Source: CAZAKO01 sp964546145 (GTDB lineage: Bacteria; Fidelibacterota; UBA2242). Taken from it: 40,267 nucleotides of DNA. The translations under genes and the position numbers were made by a program. The stretch lies in contig CAZJIU010000012.1 in NCBI GenBank assembly GCA_964546145.1, forward strand, positions 1 through 40,267, given 5' to 3'. The notes beneath the pieces were generated by a model. That model did not search any database and was not told where the DNA came from. It saw nothing but the letters and a program-made list of their open reading frames with translations. Positions 1 through 8,481 of this stretch are shown piece after piece. Positions within the stretch are counted from its first letter, which is position 1. Each line of letters begins with the position of its first letter.

Positions 1-75
1 CAGGGCTTTCGGGCGATCTTGGGTGAGCGGCTGTAATCGGGTTCCCCGACCAGCCGCCAGAATCATCGCTTTCAT
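1..75 (-). CDS. Sugar-1-phosphate nucleotidyltransferase, N-terminus only (MurU-like)
   Basis: Partial gene cut by the window edge; only the first 25 codons are present, read on the minus strand from an ATG at 75-73. They encode the N-terminal nucleotide-binding signature of the NTP-transferase family (AAGRGTRLQPLT followed by a PKAL end). Family members transfer NMP to a sugar-1-phosphate to make an NDP-sugar. The start lies 5 nt after the stop of the upstream kinase/RapZ gene, so the two are very probably one operon. The arrangement resembles AmgK-MurU, where a kinase makes MurNAc-1-phosphate and MurU makes UDP-MurNAc. The family call is firm; the MurU identity is inferred from context, and a mannose- or glucose-1-phosphate enzyme remains possible. 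Confidence 0.8.
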   Translation of the reverse strand, partial: MKAMILAAGRGTRLQPLTQDRPKAL

Positions 76-80
76 AACGG

Positions 81-1514
81 TTATTGCATTTCCAGTTCGA
101 GATGATTAATTCTTATTTGCAGTGTACTGAATTTACTTTGCAAATGATTAACTAGTGCCTCGGCGCAATACACCGAGCGATGCCGCCCGCCGGTACAGCC
201 GAAGCTGACTGTCAGTCTGGTAAATTTTCTCTGTAAATATTCTTCCACAGTTTGATCTATAAGAGTAAAAACAGGTTTCAGAAATTTTTGAATATTGGCT
301 TCTTTTTCAAGAAATTGGCCAACTGCTGCATCTTTACCGGTCAGATTAGCAAATGACTCATATCTTCCGGGATTGCGAATTGCACGACAATCGAAAACAA
401 AGCCGCCACCATGTTCGGATGGATCTAAGGGGATTCCCCTTCTATATGAAAAACTGTTGATGATCACGGTCAAAATTTCCGGTTCGACTGGCAACTGATC
501 AGGAATTCTTGACCGGGCGAGGTCTTCCAGTGCTTGCCACAAACTCGGAATTTCTATCGGGAGTTGAACGGTACTGAGCAAAACCGACAAATTTATCAAC
601 GCACGAGGAATGCTTTGTAAAAAAAGTGCTTTCTTTTCATAAAGTCCTCGGAAACCGTAAGCACTCATTGCCTGCATGATCCGGAGCAGGACATATCCGT
701 GGAAATATTTTAAAAATGTTTTTGACTGAATTTTGATATATTTAGATACAGTTTCCAGATATTCGGCGATAAGCATTTCCCTTACTGTATCGGGTAGCTC
801 AGCCCGGGCGTCGTAAAGTAATGACGCCAGGTCATATTGCAGTGCGCCCTTTCTTCCGCCTTGATAATCAATATAGAAGGGCACTCCGTTTTTAAGCAGA
901 ATATTGCGCGATTGAAAGTCGCGGTACATGAAATAGTCAGTTTCTGTTTTAAGCAGATAGTTGGTCAAGGTCTGGAAGTCCTCCTCCAGTAATTGTTCGT
1001 TAAAAGCTATCCGCATTGGTTTAAGGAAGCAGTACTTGAAATAATTGAGATCCCACATCATGGACTGTTTGTCAAATTGCTGGCGGGGGTAGCAAAATGC
1101 AAAATTCAGGTTTCTTCCTGCCTTAATTTGAAAATTCGGCAACTCTATCACGACTGTCTTATAGATATTAATGATATCATCGGTCAGTTCTTTGCCCTGC
1201 CGATGTTGATTGATATAGGAGAGCAAGGTAGTATTGCCGAGGTCTTCGAGAAGATAAATACATTCCGTTTCGTTTTCCCGATAGATTTTCGGTACATTTA
1301 GACCTGCCGAGTGGAAGTGCTTGCTGAATTCGAGAAAGGCACGATTCTCGTTGCGATCGGGATTATAGGCGCCAATTGCATGCTTATTAACACTCTGAAT
1401 GCGGTAATATGAGCGGTGAGATCCTGAAGAGGGCAGCGGCTGAATGCCAGTAATTTGTTCTCCCGCCCAATCTTCGAATAAACGGATAAGTTGTTGTCGG
1501 ATATGGAGTTCCAT
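81..1514 (-). CDS. APH-family sugar kinase fused to RapZ C-terminal domain
   Basis: A 477-residue two-domain protein. Residues about 20-310 are an aminoglycoside-phosphotransferase-fold kinase: a nucleotide-binding stretch at 29-38 (SSGSHRSYYR), the catalytic loop YRDFQSRN with Asp199 and Asn204, and a metal-binding Asp216 in IDYQGG. Residues about 345-477 match the RapZ C-terminal domain, with the signature GCTGGRHRS at 439-447. RapZ of enterobacteria binds glucosamine-6-phosphate and controls glmZ RNA, but its usual N-terminal P-loop ATPase is absent and replaced here by the kinase. From memory, similar fusions occur in Bacteroidota. With the nucleotidyltransferase 5 nt downstream, a role in phosphorylating amino sugars from wall recycling (AmgK-like) is likely; the substrate is inferred. 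There is no clear Shine-Dalgarno. A weak TAATAT -10-like site lies just upstream on this strand. Confidence 0.85.
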   Translation of the reverse strand: MELHIRQQLIRLFEDWAGEQITGIQPLPSSGSHRSYYRIQSVNKHAIGAYNPDRNENRAFLEFSKHFHSAGLNVPKIYRENETECIYLLEDLGNTTLLSYINQHRQGKELTDDIINIYKTVVIELPNFQIKAGRNLNFAFCYPRQQFDKQSMMWDLNYFKYCFLKPMRIAFNEQLLEEDFQTLTNYLLKTETDYFMYRDFQSRNILLKNGVPFYIDYQGGRKGALQYDLASLLYDARAELPDTVREMLIAEYLETVSKYIKIQSKTFLKYFHGYVLLRIMQAMSAYGFRGLYEKKALFLQSIPRALINLSVLLSTVQLPIEIPSLWQALEDLARSRIPDQLPVEPEILTVIINSFSYRRGIPLDPSEHGGGFVFDCRAIRNPGRYESFANLTGKDAAVGQFLEKEANIQKFLKPVFTLIDQTVEEYLQRKFTRLTVSFGCTGGRHRSVYCAEALVNHLQSKFSTLQIRINHLELEMQ

Positions 1515-1614
1515 GATAGCTTGATATTAAAAGTCCTGGGTCAAATTAGCAAGTTGAATATTTTTTCACTAATGAGATTCGGGTTGGGGATTGGCAGTGA
1601 ATGATTGTTTTAAT

Positions 1615-1643
1615 TTGACAAGAAATTAGAAAAGCGTTAATTT
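1615..1643 (+). promoter_or_regulatory. Sigma-70-type promoter for ltaE-trkA
   Basis: A perfect -35 box TTGACA (1615-1620) is followed by a 17-nt spacer and a -10-like TAATTT (1638-1643). The predicted transcription start near 1650 would give a leader of about 44 nt before the ATG at 1694. The call rests on consensus match and position only. Confidence 0.55.
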
Positions 1644-1693
1644 GAATCAAAATTAAGAGCGACAGCTAAAATTAAAAAGATTGCAGCAGAGTT

Positions 1694-2737
1694 ATGAGCC
1701 ATATTGACGTTGATTTAAGAAGCGATACCGTAACCAAACCCTCACCCGAAATGCGCCGGGCGATGGCTCAGGCCGAAGTTGGTGACGACGTTTATGGTGA
1801 AGACCCAACGGTAAACTTACTACAGGAGCGGATTGCCGAACTGCTCAGAAAAGAGGCGGCACTCTATGTTCCCAGCGGTACGATGTCCAACCAGGTTGCG
1901 ATTAAAACCCACACTTCGCCAGGCCAGGAGATTATCTGCGAGGAGAATTGTCATATTTTTAATTATGAAGCTGGAGCGCCAGCCCTGGTGTCTGGGGTAC
2001 AGATGCGTCCGTTGAAAGGTAATTATGGCGTCATGGATATTGGGGAGATTGAGAATGCTATTCATGGTAACGACCTCCATTCTCCGCCAACGGGATTGAT
2101 CTGTCTCGAAAATACTCATAACCGGGCGGGCGGTACGATTTATCCATTGAAAGAAATTGCCGCAGTTTCACGATTGGCTGCTTTACGTGGTATCCCCATC
2201 CATCTTGATGGAGCTCGTCTGATGAATGCCGTGAAAGCAACCGGAATCCCAGCCAGGGAATGGGCAAGCTATTTTGATAGTATCAGTATCTGTTTTTCAA
2301 AAGGACTGGGAGCACCGGTCGGGTCGGTATTGGCCGGTACTCAGGATTTTATTGCAAGAGCCCGGCGCTTTCGCAAGATTTTCGGGGGCGCTATGCGTCA
2401 GGTAGGAATCCTCGCCGCTGCCTGTATTTATGCCTTGGATAATAATGTCGAGCGACTCCAGGAGGACCACGCCAATGCTCGTTTATTGGCTGAAGAATTG
2501 AAAAATCTTCCGGGCATCTTCATTGATTTAAAACATGTTCAGACCAACATGGTCATGATTCATGTGCGTCACCCGAAATATAGTTCGGTAACCTTATCTC
2601 AAGAGCTGTTGAAATGGGGAGTGGCGGCAAATGCCGTGGATGCAGAGCGAATTCGGGCTGTGACTCATCTGGATGTGACTCGTCAGCAAATTCTTGAAGC
2701 GGTTGATATTTTTCGAAAAATTCTGGAACCAAAGTGA
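1694..2737 (+). CDS. ltaE: Low-specificity L-threonine aldolase
   Basis: A 347-residue PLP enzyme of fold type I, the usual length for the family. It cleaves L-threonine or L-allo-threonine to glycine and acetaldehyde in the cytoplasm. The N-terminus has the typical DLRSDTVTKP opening. His87 lies in the PLP-stacking region, Asp172 is in HLDGAR, and the Schiff-base lysine is Lys203 in SKGLGAPVGS. The ATG at 1694 sits downstream of a good promoter but has only a weak ribosome-binding site. Its stop overlaps the GTG of trkA by 4 nt, implying translational coupling, although the two products have no obvious metabolic link. Confidence 0.95.
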   Translation: MSHIDVDLRSDTVTKPSPEMRRAMAQAEVGDDVYGEDPTVNLLQERIAELLRKEAALYVPSGTMSNQVAIKTHTSPGQEIICEENCHIFNYEAGAPALVSGVQMRPLKGNYGVMDIGEIENAIHGNDLHSPPTGLICLENTHNRAGGTIYPLKEIAAVSRLAALRGIPIHLDGARLMNAVKATGIPAREWASYFDSISICFSKGLGAPVGSVLAGTQDFIARARRFRKIFGGAMRQVGILAAACIYALDNNVERLQEDHANARLLAEELKNLPGIFIDLKHVQTNMVMIHVRHPKYSSVTLSQELLKWGVAANAVDAERIRAVTHLDVTRQQILEAVDIFRKILEPK

Positions 2738-4074
2738 AAGTAGTTATTATCGGTGCCGGCGAGGTTGGCTATTTCCTCGCCAAACGTTTAATCTCTGAAG
2801 ACCATGATGTTCGCATCATCGAGATTGACCCGGAGCGATGCCGCCGGGCAACGGAAACGCTGGATGCGATCGTCATCCAGGGAAATGGCGCTAGTGTTGG
2901 AGTACTCCAAAAGGCTGAGTCCGGAGATTCAGATATACTGTTTGCTGTTTCGGGTTTGGATGAGGTCAATATATTAGGTTGCATGATTGCCAAGAAGTTG
3001 GGTGTGAAAAAGTGTGTTGCCCGGATCAGGAATGCAGAATTCAGTGATCCCGATGCGATTATCACTCCCGATAGTTTTCAAATAGATTTAATGATTCATC
3101 CCGAACAGTCAGCCGCGGATGAAATTATCGGTCTGGTAGAAAGATCCGCAGCTTCGAAGATTGTTGATTTTGAAGATGGCAAATTACAGATCATGGCACT
3201 GCAAATCAAACCTGACAGTCCGGTCGTCAATCGCTCTGTTAAAAATGTCAAGGCAAGCAACTTCCAGGTCGAATTCCTGTGTTTATGCATTTATCGGGAT
3301 GAAGATACAATTATCCCGCATGGTAATGATATTTACCGCGGTGGTGATGTGGTCTATCTGATAGCTCCAAAGCAAGTGATTCCTCAGGTCTCAAAATTAT
3401 TCGGTCATCCTGAATTAGAACAGCAACATGTGATGATCGTTGGGGCGGGGCAATTGGGACGACTGGTTGCTTCGAAATTATCCGATGAGATGAATGTTAA
3501 AATCATCGAGCAGAATCTGGATACGGCTCAATTGGTTTCGGAGCAGCTTAGTGATACGCTGGTCTTGCATGGGGATGGAACTGATGTGGATTTGCTGGCT
3601 TCGGAACGGATTGAGGAGATGGACTGCTTTGTCGCGGTTACCGGCAGTGAAAAAACCAATTTGCTATCCGGATTGCTTGCCCGCTATATGGGAGTGAAAA
3701 GGGTTATCCTGCACCTCGATACCAACGAATATCTACCGATTATGAGTAAGATCGGAATGGATACCGTAGTGAGTAAAAATAACGCAACGGTTAATGCGAT
3801 AATGAAATATATCCGCCGCGGGAATGTGATTGCCGTGTCGCTATTTGAGGATATTGATGCAGAGGCAATCGAATTGATTCCCAAAGAGGGCAGCCTTATC
3901 AGCAAAGGTCCGTTGAAGGATTTGAAATTGCCGGACGAGGTGATCGTTGGAGCGATAATCCGCTCGCAGTCTATTATTATTCCGCAGGGCGATACCCAGA
4001 TTGAAGTGAGTGACAAAGTTGTCATTTTTATGAAGCCAGCGATGATCAATAAGATAGAGAAATATTTTAGTTAA
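2734..4074 (+). CDS. trkA: Trk system potassium uptake regulatory protein TrkA
   Basis: A 446-residue cytoplasmic peripheral protein with the duplicated TrkA layout: each half has a Rossmann NAD-binding RCK domain followed by an RCK-C domain. The first dinucleotide motif is near residues 5-10 (GAGEVG) and the second near 235 (GAGQLG). TrkA binds NAD(H) or ATP and gates the TrkH/TrkG potassium channel; no trkH is in the window. The start is GTG, overlapping the ltaE stop as GTGA. Length and both motif copies match the family (about 450-460 residues). Confidence 0.95.
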   Translation: MKVVIIGAGEVGYFLAKRLISEDHDVRIIEIDPERCRRATETLDAIVIQGNGASVGVLQKAESGDSDILFAVSGLDEVNILGCMIAKKLGVKKCVARIRNAEFSDPDAIITPDSFQIDLMIHPEQSAADEIIGLVERSAASKIVDFEDGKLQIMALQIKPDSPVVNRSVKNVKASNFQVEFLCLCIYRDEDTIIPHGNDIYRGGDVVYLIAPKQVIPQVSKLFGHPELEQQHVMIVGAGQLGRLVASKLSDEMNVKIIEQNLDTAQLVSEQLSDTLVLHGDGTDVDLLASERIEEMDCFVAVTGSEKTNLLSGLLARYMGVKRVILHLDTNEYLPIMSKIGMDTVVSKNNATVNAIMKYIRRGNVIAVSLFEDIDAEAIELIPKEGSLISKGPLKDLKLPDEVIVGAIIRSQSIIIPQGDTQIEVSDKVVIFMKPAMINKIEKYFS

Positions 4075-4126
4075 TTTAGTAAAGGATATATTCAAGAAAT
4101 TTGCTAATTGGCCCGTAATTGCAGTA

Positions 4127-4155
4127 TTGAGTCTGATAAATTTTTATTCTATCCT
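4127..4155 (+). promoter_or_regulatory. Possible promoter for the NHL/outer-membrane block
   Basis: TTGAGT (4127-4132), a 17-nt spacer and TATCCT (4150-4155) form a weak sigma-70-like match between trkA and the NHL gene. A start near 4162 would give a short leader to the ATGs at 4186-4209. This is a low-confidence match by eye; readthrough from trkA is equally possible. Confidence 0.25.
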
Positions 4156-4185
4156 CTCCAACTTAAGACGCAAACTATTTTAATT

Positions 4186-5088
4186 ATGGTCAGTATAATG
4201 AGAACCATGAAATTTTTTTTCAATTTATTGCTGCTGCTAATGATCTCAGATGTAATCTGCCTGGGACAGATTCAATTTCTCAAAGAGATCACTCCCCGGT
4301 CTGTGCCGCAAGTAGCTGATTTTCAAGCCATTGCTATCTCCACGTTTGGTGATATTTATCTCCTGGAACAAAAGCGATGTGAAATATACCGTCTGAAAGA
4401 TGACGGTGCAGTGGTTAATGTTTTTGGTGGTTACGGCTGGGGTGTAGGTCAGTTTGATCTGCCAATGGATTTAAATATGATCTCCGGATTGGATCTTTTA
4501 GTTGCCGATTATAATAATCATCGGATTGTTCGGTTTGATCGGAATTTGAATTATCTGGCTACTTATCCCGAGCCCAGTGGCGAGATCCAGATATCTTATC
4601 CACGGTCGGTGGCTCTCTCTAATCTGGGAGAAATTTTTATCTTGAATGATGAAAATTCCGAAATCGTCCGTATAAATGTCAATGAAGCTACAATCATGAC
4701 TTTCGGCGGCGTTGAGTATGGAGCCTATTCTTTGCGGGAACCACGACTGATCCGGTTATCCCCTTTCGGACTGGTGACTGTCTTAGAGAAAAATGGGCGT
4801 ATCCTGCAATTTGATCGCTACGGGACGCCGTGCCTGGTCACCTCGATTCCGATTAAATCCGAGGCAATCAGTTTTGCAATGATTGGAGAAGATTTGCTGG
4901 TTTTGGTTAAAAAAGAACCTTATGTTTTCCGCTATTTTGTCCTTCAAAAGAAGTGGGTACCTGTAACCCTGGTCGGCTTTGAGAAATCTCACCGATTTAT
5001 TGCGGTCGGATTTCGAAATGAGCGACTCTATCTGTTAGATAGCAAGGGTAAAATTCTGCTTTGTTCGATTGTTAAACCGGCAGAATGA
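4186..5088 (+). CDS. Secreted NHL-repeat beta-propeller protein
   Basis: About 300 residues. The frame is open from a TTG at 4108, but the sequence resembling a signal peptide begins at the in-frame ATGs at 4186, 4198 and 4207 (basic MRTMK, then FFFNLLLLLM), so the start is placed at 4186 and could be 12 or 21 nt later. After the hydrophobic leader the protein consists of beta-propeller repeats. One clear NHL motif is VADYNNHRIVRFDRN, and other blades are more diverged. NHL propellers are protein- or ligand-binding scaffolds without a common catalytic activity. The gene precedes the giant surface protein by about 15 nt and the Omp85 gene after that, so a periplasmic or surface accessory role is inferred. 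No specific function is recognised. Confidence 0.75.
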   Translation: MVSIMRTMKFFFNLLLLLMISDVICLGQIQFLKEITPRSVPQVADFQAIAISTFGDIYLLEQKRCEIYRLKDDGAVVNVFGGYGWGVGQFDLPMDLNMISGLDLLVADYNNHRIVRFDRNLNYLATYPEPSGEIQISYPRSVALSNLGEIFILNDENSEIVRINVNEATIMTFGGVEYGAYSLREPRLIRLSPFGLVTVLEKNGRILQFDRYGTPCLVTSIPIKSEAISFAMIGEDLLVLVKKEPYVFRYFVLQKKWVPVTLVGFEKSHRFIAVGFRNERLYLLDSKGKILLCSIVKPAE

Positions 5089-5103
5089 ATCGGGAATCAG
5101 GAG

Positions 5104-8100
5104 TTGTTACTGAAACATAAAACTCTAACGAGATTCATTAAATTTGGAATTCTTTTTTCAGGGATTTTCAGCTGGTTTGCTGGAAAAGCAGAAACCTGGC
5201 AAACGGATACTCTGCATATTGCGCGAGCCGATAGTGTAGTATTTCTCTCAAAGACCTTTATCATTCCCGGTACCTTGACAGTTTTAAATGAAAATGGCGA
5301 TACGATTCCGGCTGCCGATTTTTACATAGATGCTCTGAATGGGAGAATTTTAAATCTAGCTTCGCCAAGTGATACTCTAATAGCTCATTATCGCTATCTG
5401 GATGTCGAACTTCCCCGTACCCGAATTCTCAATCCACCACCGCGAGTCTATATTCCCGAAAAAGAACAAGATCAAAGTTCAATAACCGAAAAAGAGCAGC
5501 CGTCTGCGGTTTCAACTGCGGATTATGATTTCCTGAAATCGGGTACAATCTATCGTGGGGTGAATCTTGGCAGTACCACCGGATTATCCTTACAATCTGG
5601 ATTGAATCTGGAACTTTCGGGACAGATTACCGAAGATATCTCAATTGTCGGTTCACTCACCGATCAGAATATTCCGATTCAACCCGAAGGCAACACCCAG
5701 ACTCTTGATGAAATTGATAAGGTTTATATCCAGGTGCAAATGCCTCACGAACAGATTACTTTTGGTGATTATGAATACAATAGTATGTCTCAGGGACTCA
5801 GTGCCTATCATCGCAAATTGCAGGGAGTCTTGGTTGAAAGTGAACGGCAAGTCAACCATGCCAGGTTGAGTGGTGCGGTAACTAAGGGGCAATTTACGAC
5901 GAACTTTTTTATTGGCGAGGAGAGTAATCAGGGACCTTATCAATTAGTCGGTCGGGAGGGCGAGACGGCGATTATTGTGTTAGCCGGTACCGAGAAAGTT
6001 TGGATCAACGGCGAGCCGCTAACACGCGGCGAAAATGGCGATTATGTCATTGACTATTCGACCGGCGAAATCACCTTTACTCCTTATCGGCTGATCACTT
6101 CGAACTCACGAATCACGGTTGATTTCCAGTATTCCAATCTTGTTTATCAGAAAAATATCTGGATTGCTCAGAATTCGACAGAATTGAACCAGGGGAAAAT
6201 CCGTTTATCGGCTGGTTATATAGACGAAAGTGATGATAAAAATAATCCAATCGAACTGGTGCTGACTGAAGACGATCGCGCTCAATTAAAAATTATTGGA
6301 GATGAAGAACAAAGTGCTTTTCAAACTACAATTAAAGCCGACACAAGTGGTGCCTATCAATTAATTGATTCGATCCTGATTTTTGTTGGTGCCGGTCAGG
6401 GGGAATATTCGGCTTCCTTCTACAATGTTGGTAAAAAAGGCATGTATAAGAAAGTATATGATGCCGAAATAGCTTATTTTGTTTATGTCAATAAGTCCGA
6501 TCCGTATACGTCAGCCGATGATCTTGAGCAGGCAGTTTACCTGCCGGTGAAACCTCTAAAATTGCCCAAGGATCAACGTTTGTATCATATTGCCTGTGAG
6601 TGGAATCCCTCTCAAAATATCTCGCTCAGCTCGGAAGTTGCCGGCTCGGATTTGGATCGCAACACCTTTTCGACCCAGGATGACGCCGATAACCGGGATT
6701 TAGCCGTAGATTTGCAAAGCAATATTAATGTTCCGTTATCATCCTGGATGAATACCGGAATTCAACTGAGACTGCGACAGGTCGGTGAGCGTTTTGAGCC
6801 AATGGATCGTTTTCAGGAAGTGGAATACCGGCGGAAATGGGATTTATCATCCGACTCGCTACAGGGCGAAAAGGTTATGGAAAGCACAATCACCTTTGGT
6901 TTCAAAGATATAAGTAAAATATCACTTGATCTCGGCTCCTATAACCGTTTGACGACCGAGGCTGACCGTTATAAAGTTAGCGGAATAGTGCATTATAAAT
7001 TGATCGATCAGCTGGAGCTCTCCCAGGAACAGATTCAACGTAGTCAGACAGCTGCCAACAATTCGGAATGGATTCGCCGTAGATTATTAATGCGGTTCAA
7101 AGTGCTGAATTTTCATCCTTATACCGAATTATATCAGGAAGAACGAACCGGTAATACTACCTTTGTAAATAATTTTAAGTTTGATGAAGAGCGTTACGGC
7201 ATTGAAAGTGCTAATGAAGGTAAACTAACCGGGCGAATCGAGACCTACTTTCGTAACGACTATGAATTGCTTGAAAATCAGTGGAGCAAGAGTACAGAAG
7301 ATCAAAATCTGATGCTCAGTGGTCAATTGAACGAATGGAAAACCCTCTTTTCGCGCTTTACTTATACTTATCGCAAGCGAAAATATTTGGGTGAAAATCC
7401 TGCCCCAGATCAGCAAATTCAATTGATGGATATTAATGTGCGGCAAAATCCCAGACGTCTGCCTTTAAACTGGGAAGGTTCACTGAAAGTAGAAGAAGAA
7501 CGAACGGTGAAAAAGGAATATCGTTATTTTTATGTTGGCAAAGGGGAAGGGCAATATCTCTACGATTCGACTTTTGCGGATTATGTTTTGCATCCCCAGG
7601 GTGATTATATTCTGCGGATTTTGCCTTCCCAGATTAAGGAGCCGGTCACGAGCATTCAGAATGGCTTGCGCTTACAGCTGAATGGCAGACAACTAAAGGG
7701 TAAAATTCCCTGGGAATTTCCGACTCGACTTTCGACTTTGACCGATATCCGCTTTCAGCAGCAGATAAAAAATGAGGCCAAACCGCTGCAAAATATTTCC
7801 TTTTCCGGCGATCGAATTGATGACCGCTGGGCTTATTTCAACCGCACTTTGCAGCAGGATGTTAACTACCGAGCTGAGCGTAGCCGGGCGGATATTCGTC
7901 TGCGGTATGTCAGCAATTTTCAAATTAGCCAGTTAGATGTTCGTGGACGGGAAAAATCTTTGGGAGATGAAACCTCACTACGCTATAAGGGACCTTTTTT
8001 TCGTGGAGTTATCCTGGATTACGAACTTGCACGGAAGATGCTTTATCGGAAATCCGCTTTTAATTACTTGCGCGACCGGGATATTAGATCTTACCGAACC

Positions 8101-8481
8101 AAAGGAACCTTCTCTTATTTATTGAATGCAATTCATTTATTTGAAACGGAAATTACATCCGCTTACGAACAGGAGGAGACTTTTAAGATGATCGAAACAC
8201 TCCTCCTTGGGATGCGCAATAGTTATGAAAGGAAATTGAAAAATAAGGGACGCTGGCGTGGTTTTATTGAACTTGATCGAGTCAACGTAACTCCGGCTGA
8301 TTCGCCAATTCCCTGGGAAATGTGCAATGGCAAAAAAGAGGGCATGACTGTTGGCTGGGGCTTATCAATCGAATATCGGCTGGGTAAAAATCTTAGTTTG
8401 CGGTGCAATTACGAAGGTTGGAATGAACCCGATCGGGACATTTATCATCTGGGTAGTGCGGAAGTAAGGGCGTTGTTTTGA
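5104..8481 (+). CDS. Giant predicted outer-membrane/surface beta-rich protein (uncharacterised)
   Basis: 1125 residues with an N-terminal signal-like segment (FGILFSGIFSWFAGKAE). Residues about 30-130 look like a small beta domain. Residues about 150-370 contain motifs I recall from uncharacterised FCB surface proteins: NIPIQPEGNTQ, and an IIVLAGTEKVWINGEPLTRG segment leading to YVIDYSTGEITFTP. The remaining 700 residues alternate short polar and aromatic beta strands, as in a large barrel, and end in phenylalanine (VRALF), a typical barrel terminus. Initiation is ambiguous: AGGAG at 5099-5103 abuts the TTG at 5104 but is ideally spaced from an in-frame CTG at 5110. The gene's last codons overlap the start of the Omp85 gene. 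Function is unknown; a cell-surface or transport role is inferred. No catalytic motif was seen. Confidence 0.7.
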   Translation: MLLKHKTLTRFIKFGILFSGIFSWFAGKAETWQTDTLHIARADSVVFLSKTFIIPGTLTVLNENGDTIPAADFYIDALNGRILNLASPSDTLIAHYRYLDVELPRTRILNPPPRVYIPEKEQDQSSITEKEQPSAVSTADYDFLKSGTIYRGVNLGSTTGLSLQSGLNLELSGQITEDISIVGSLTDQNIPIQPEGNTQTLDEIDKVYIQVQMPHEQITFGDYEYNSMSQGLSAYHRKLQGVLVESERQVNHARLSGAVTKGQFTTNFFIGEESNQGPYQLVGREGETAIIVLAGTEKVWINGEPLTRGENGDYVIDYSTGEITFTPYRLITSNSRITVDFQYSNLVYQKNIWIAQNSTELNQGKIRLSAGYIDESDDKNNPIELVLTEDDRAQLKIIGDEEQSAFQTTIKADTSGAYQLIDSILIFVGAGQGEYSASFYNVGKKGMYKKVYDAEIAYFVYVNKSDPYTSADDLEQAVYLPVKPLKLPKDQRLYHIACEWNPSQNISLSSEVAGSDLDRNTFSTQDDADNRDLAVDLQSNINVPLSSWMNTGIQLRLRQVGERFEPMDRFQEVEYRRKWDLSSDSLQGEKVMESTITFGFKDISKISLDLGSYNRLTTEADRYKVSGIVHYKLIDQLELSQEQIQRSQTAANNSEWIRRRLLMRFKVLNFHPYTELYQEERTGNTTFVNNFKFDEERYGIESANEGKLTGRIETYFRNDYELLENQWSKSTEDQNLMLSGQLNEWKTLFSRFTYTYRKRKYLGENPAPDQQIQLMDINVRQNPRRLPLNWEGSLKVEEERTVKKEYRYFYVGKGEGQYLYDSTFADYVLHPQGDYILRILPSQIKEPVTSIQNGLRLQLNGRQLKGKIPWEFPTRLSTLTDIRFQQQIKNEAKPLQNISFSGDRIDDRWAYFNRTLQQDVNYRAERSRADIRLRYVSNFQISQLDVRGREKSLGDETSLRYKGPFFRGVILDYELARKMLYRKSAFNYLRDRDIRSYRTKGTFSYLLNAIHLFETEITSAYEQEETFKMIETLLLGMRNSYERKLKNKGRWRGFIELDRVNVTPADSPIPWEMCNGKKEGMTVGWGLSIEYRLGKNLSLRCNYEGWNEPDRDIYHLGSAEVRALF

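Noticed and set aside
993..1301. Plus-strand open frame of about 100 codons inside the kinase/RapZ gene
   Set aside because: It lies opposite a well-conserved kinase domain and shows no recognisable features.
4108..4185. TTG start for the NHL protein at 4108
   Set aside because: The first 26 residues would precede a normal signal peptide and lack a ribosome-binding site; later ATGs fit better.
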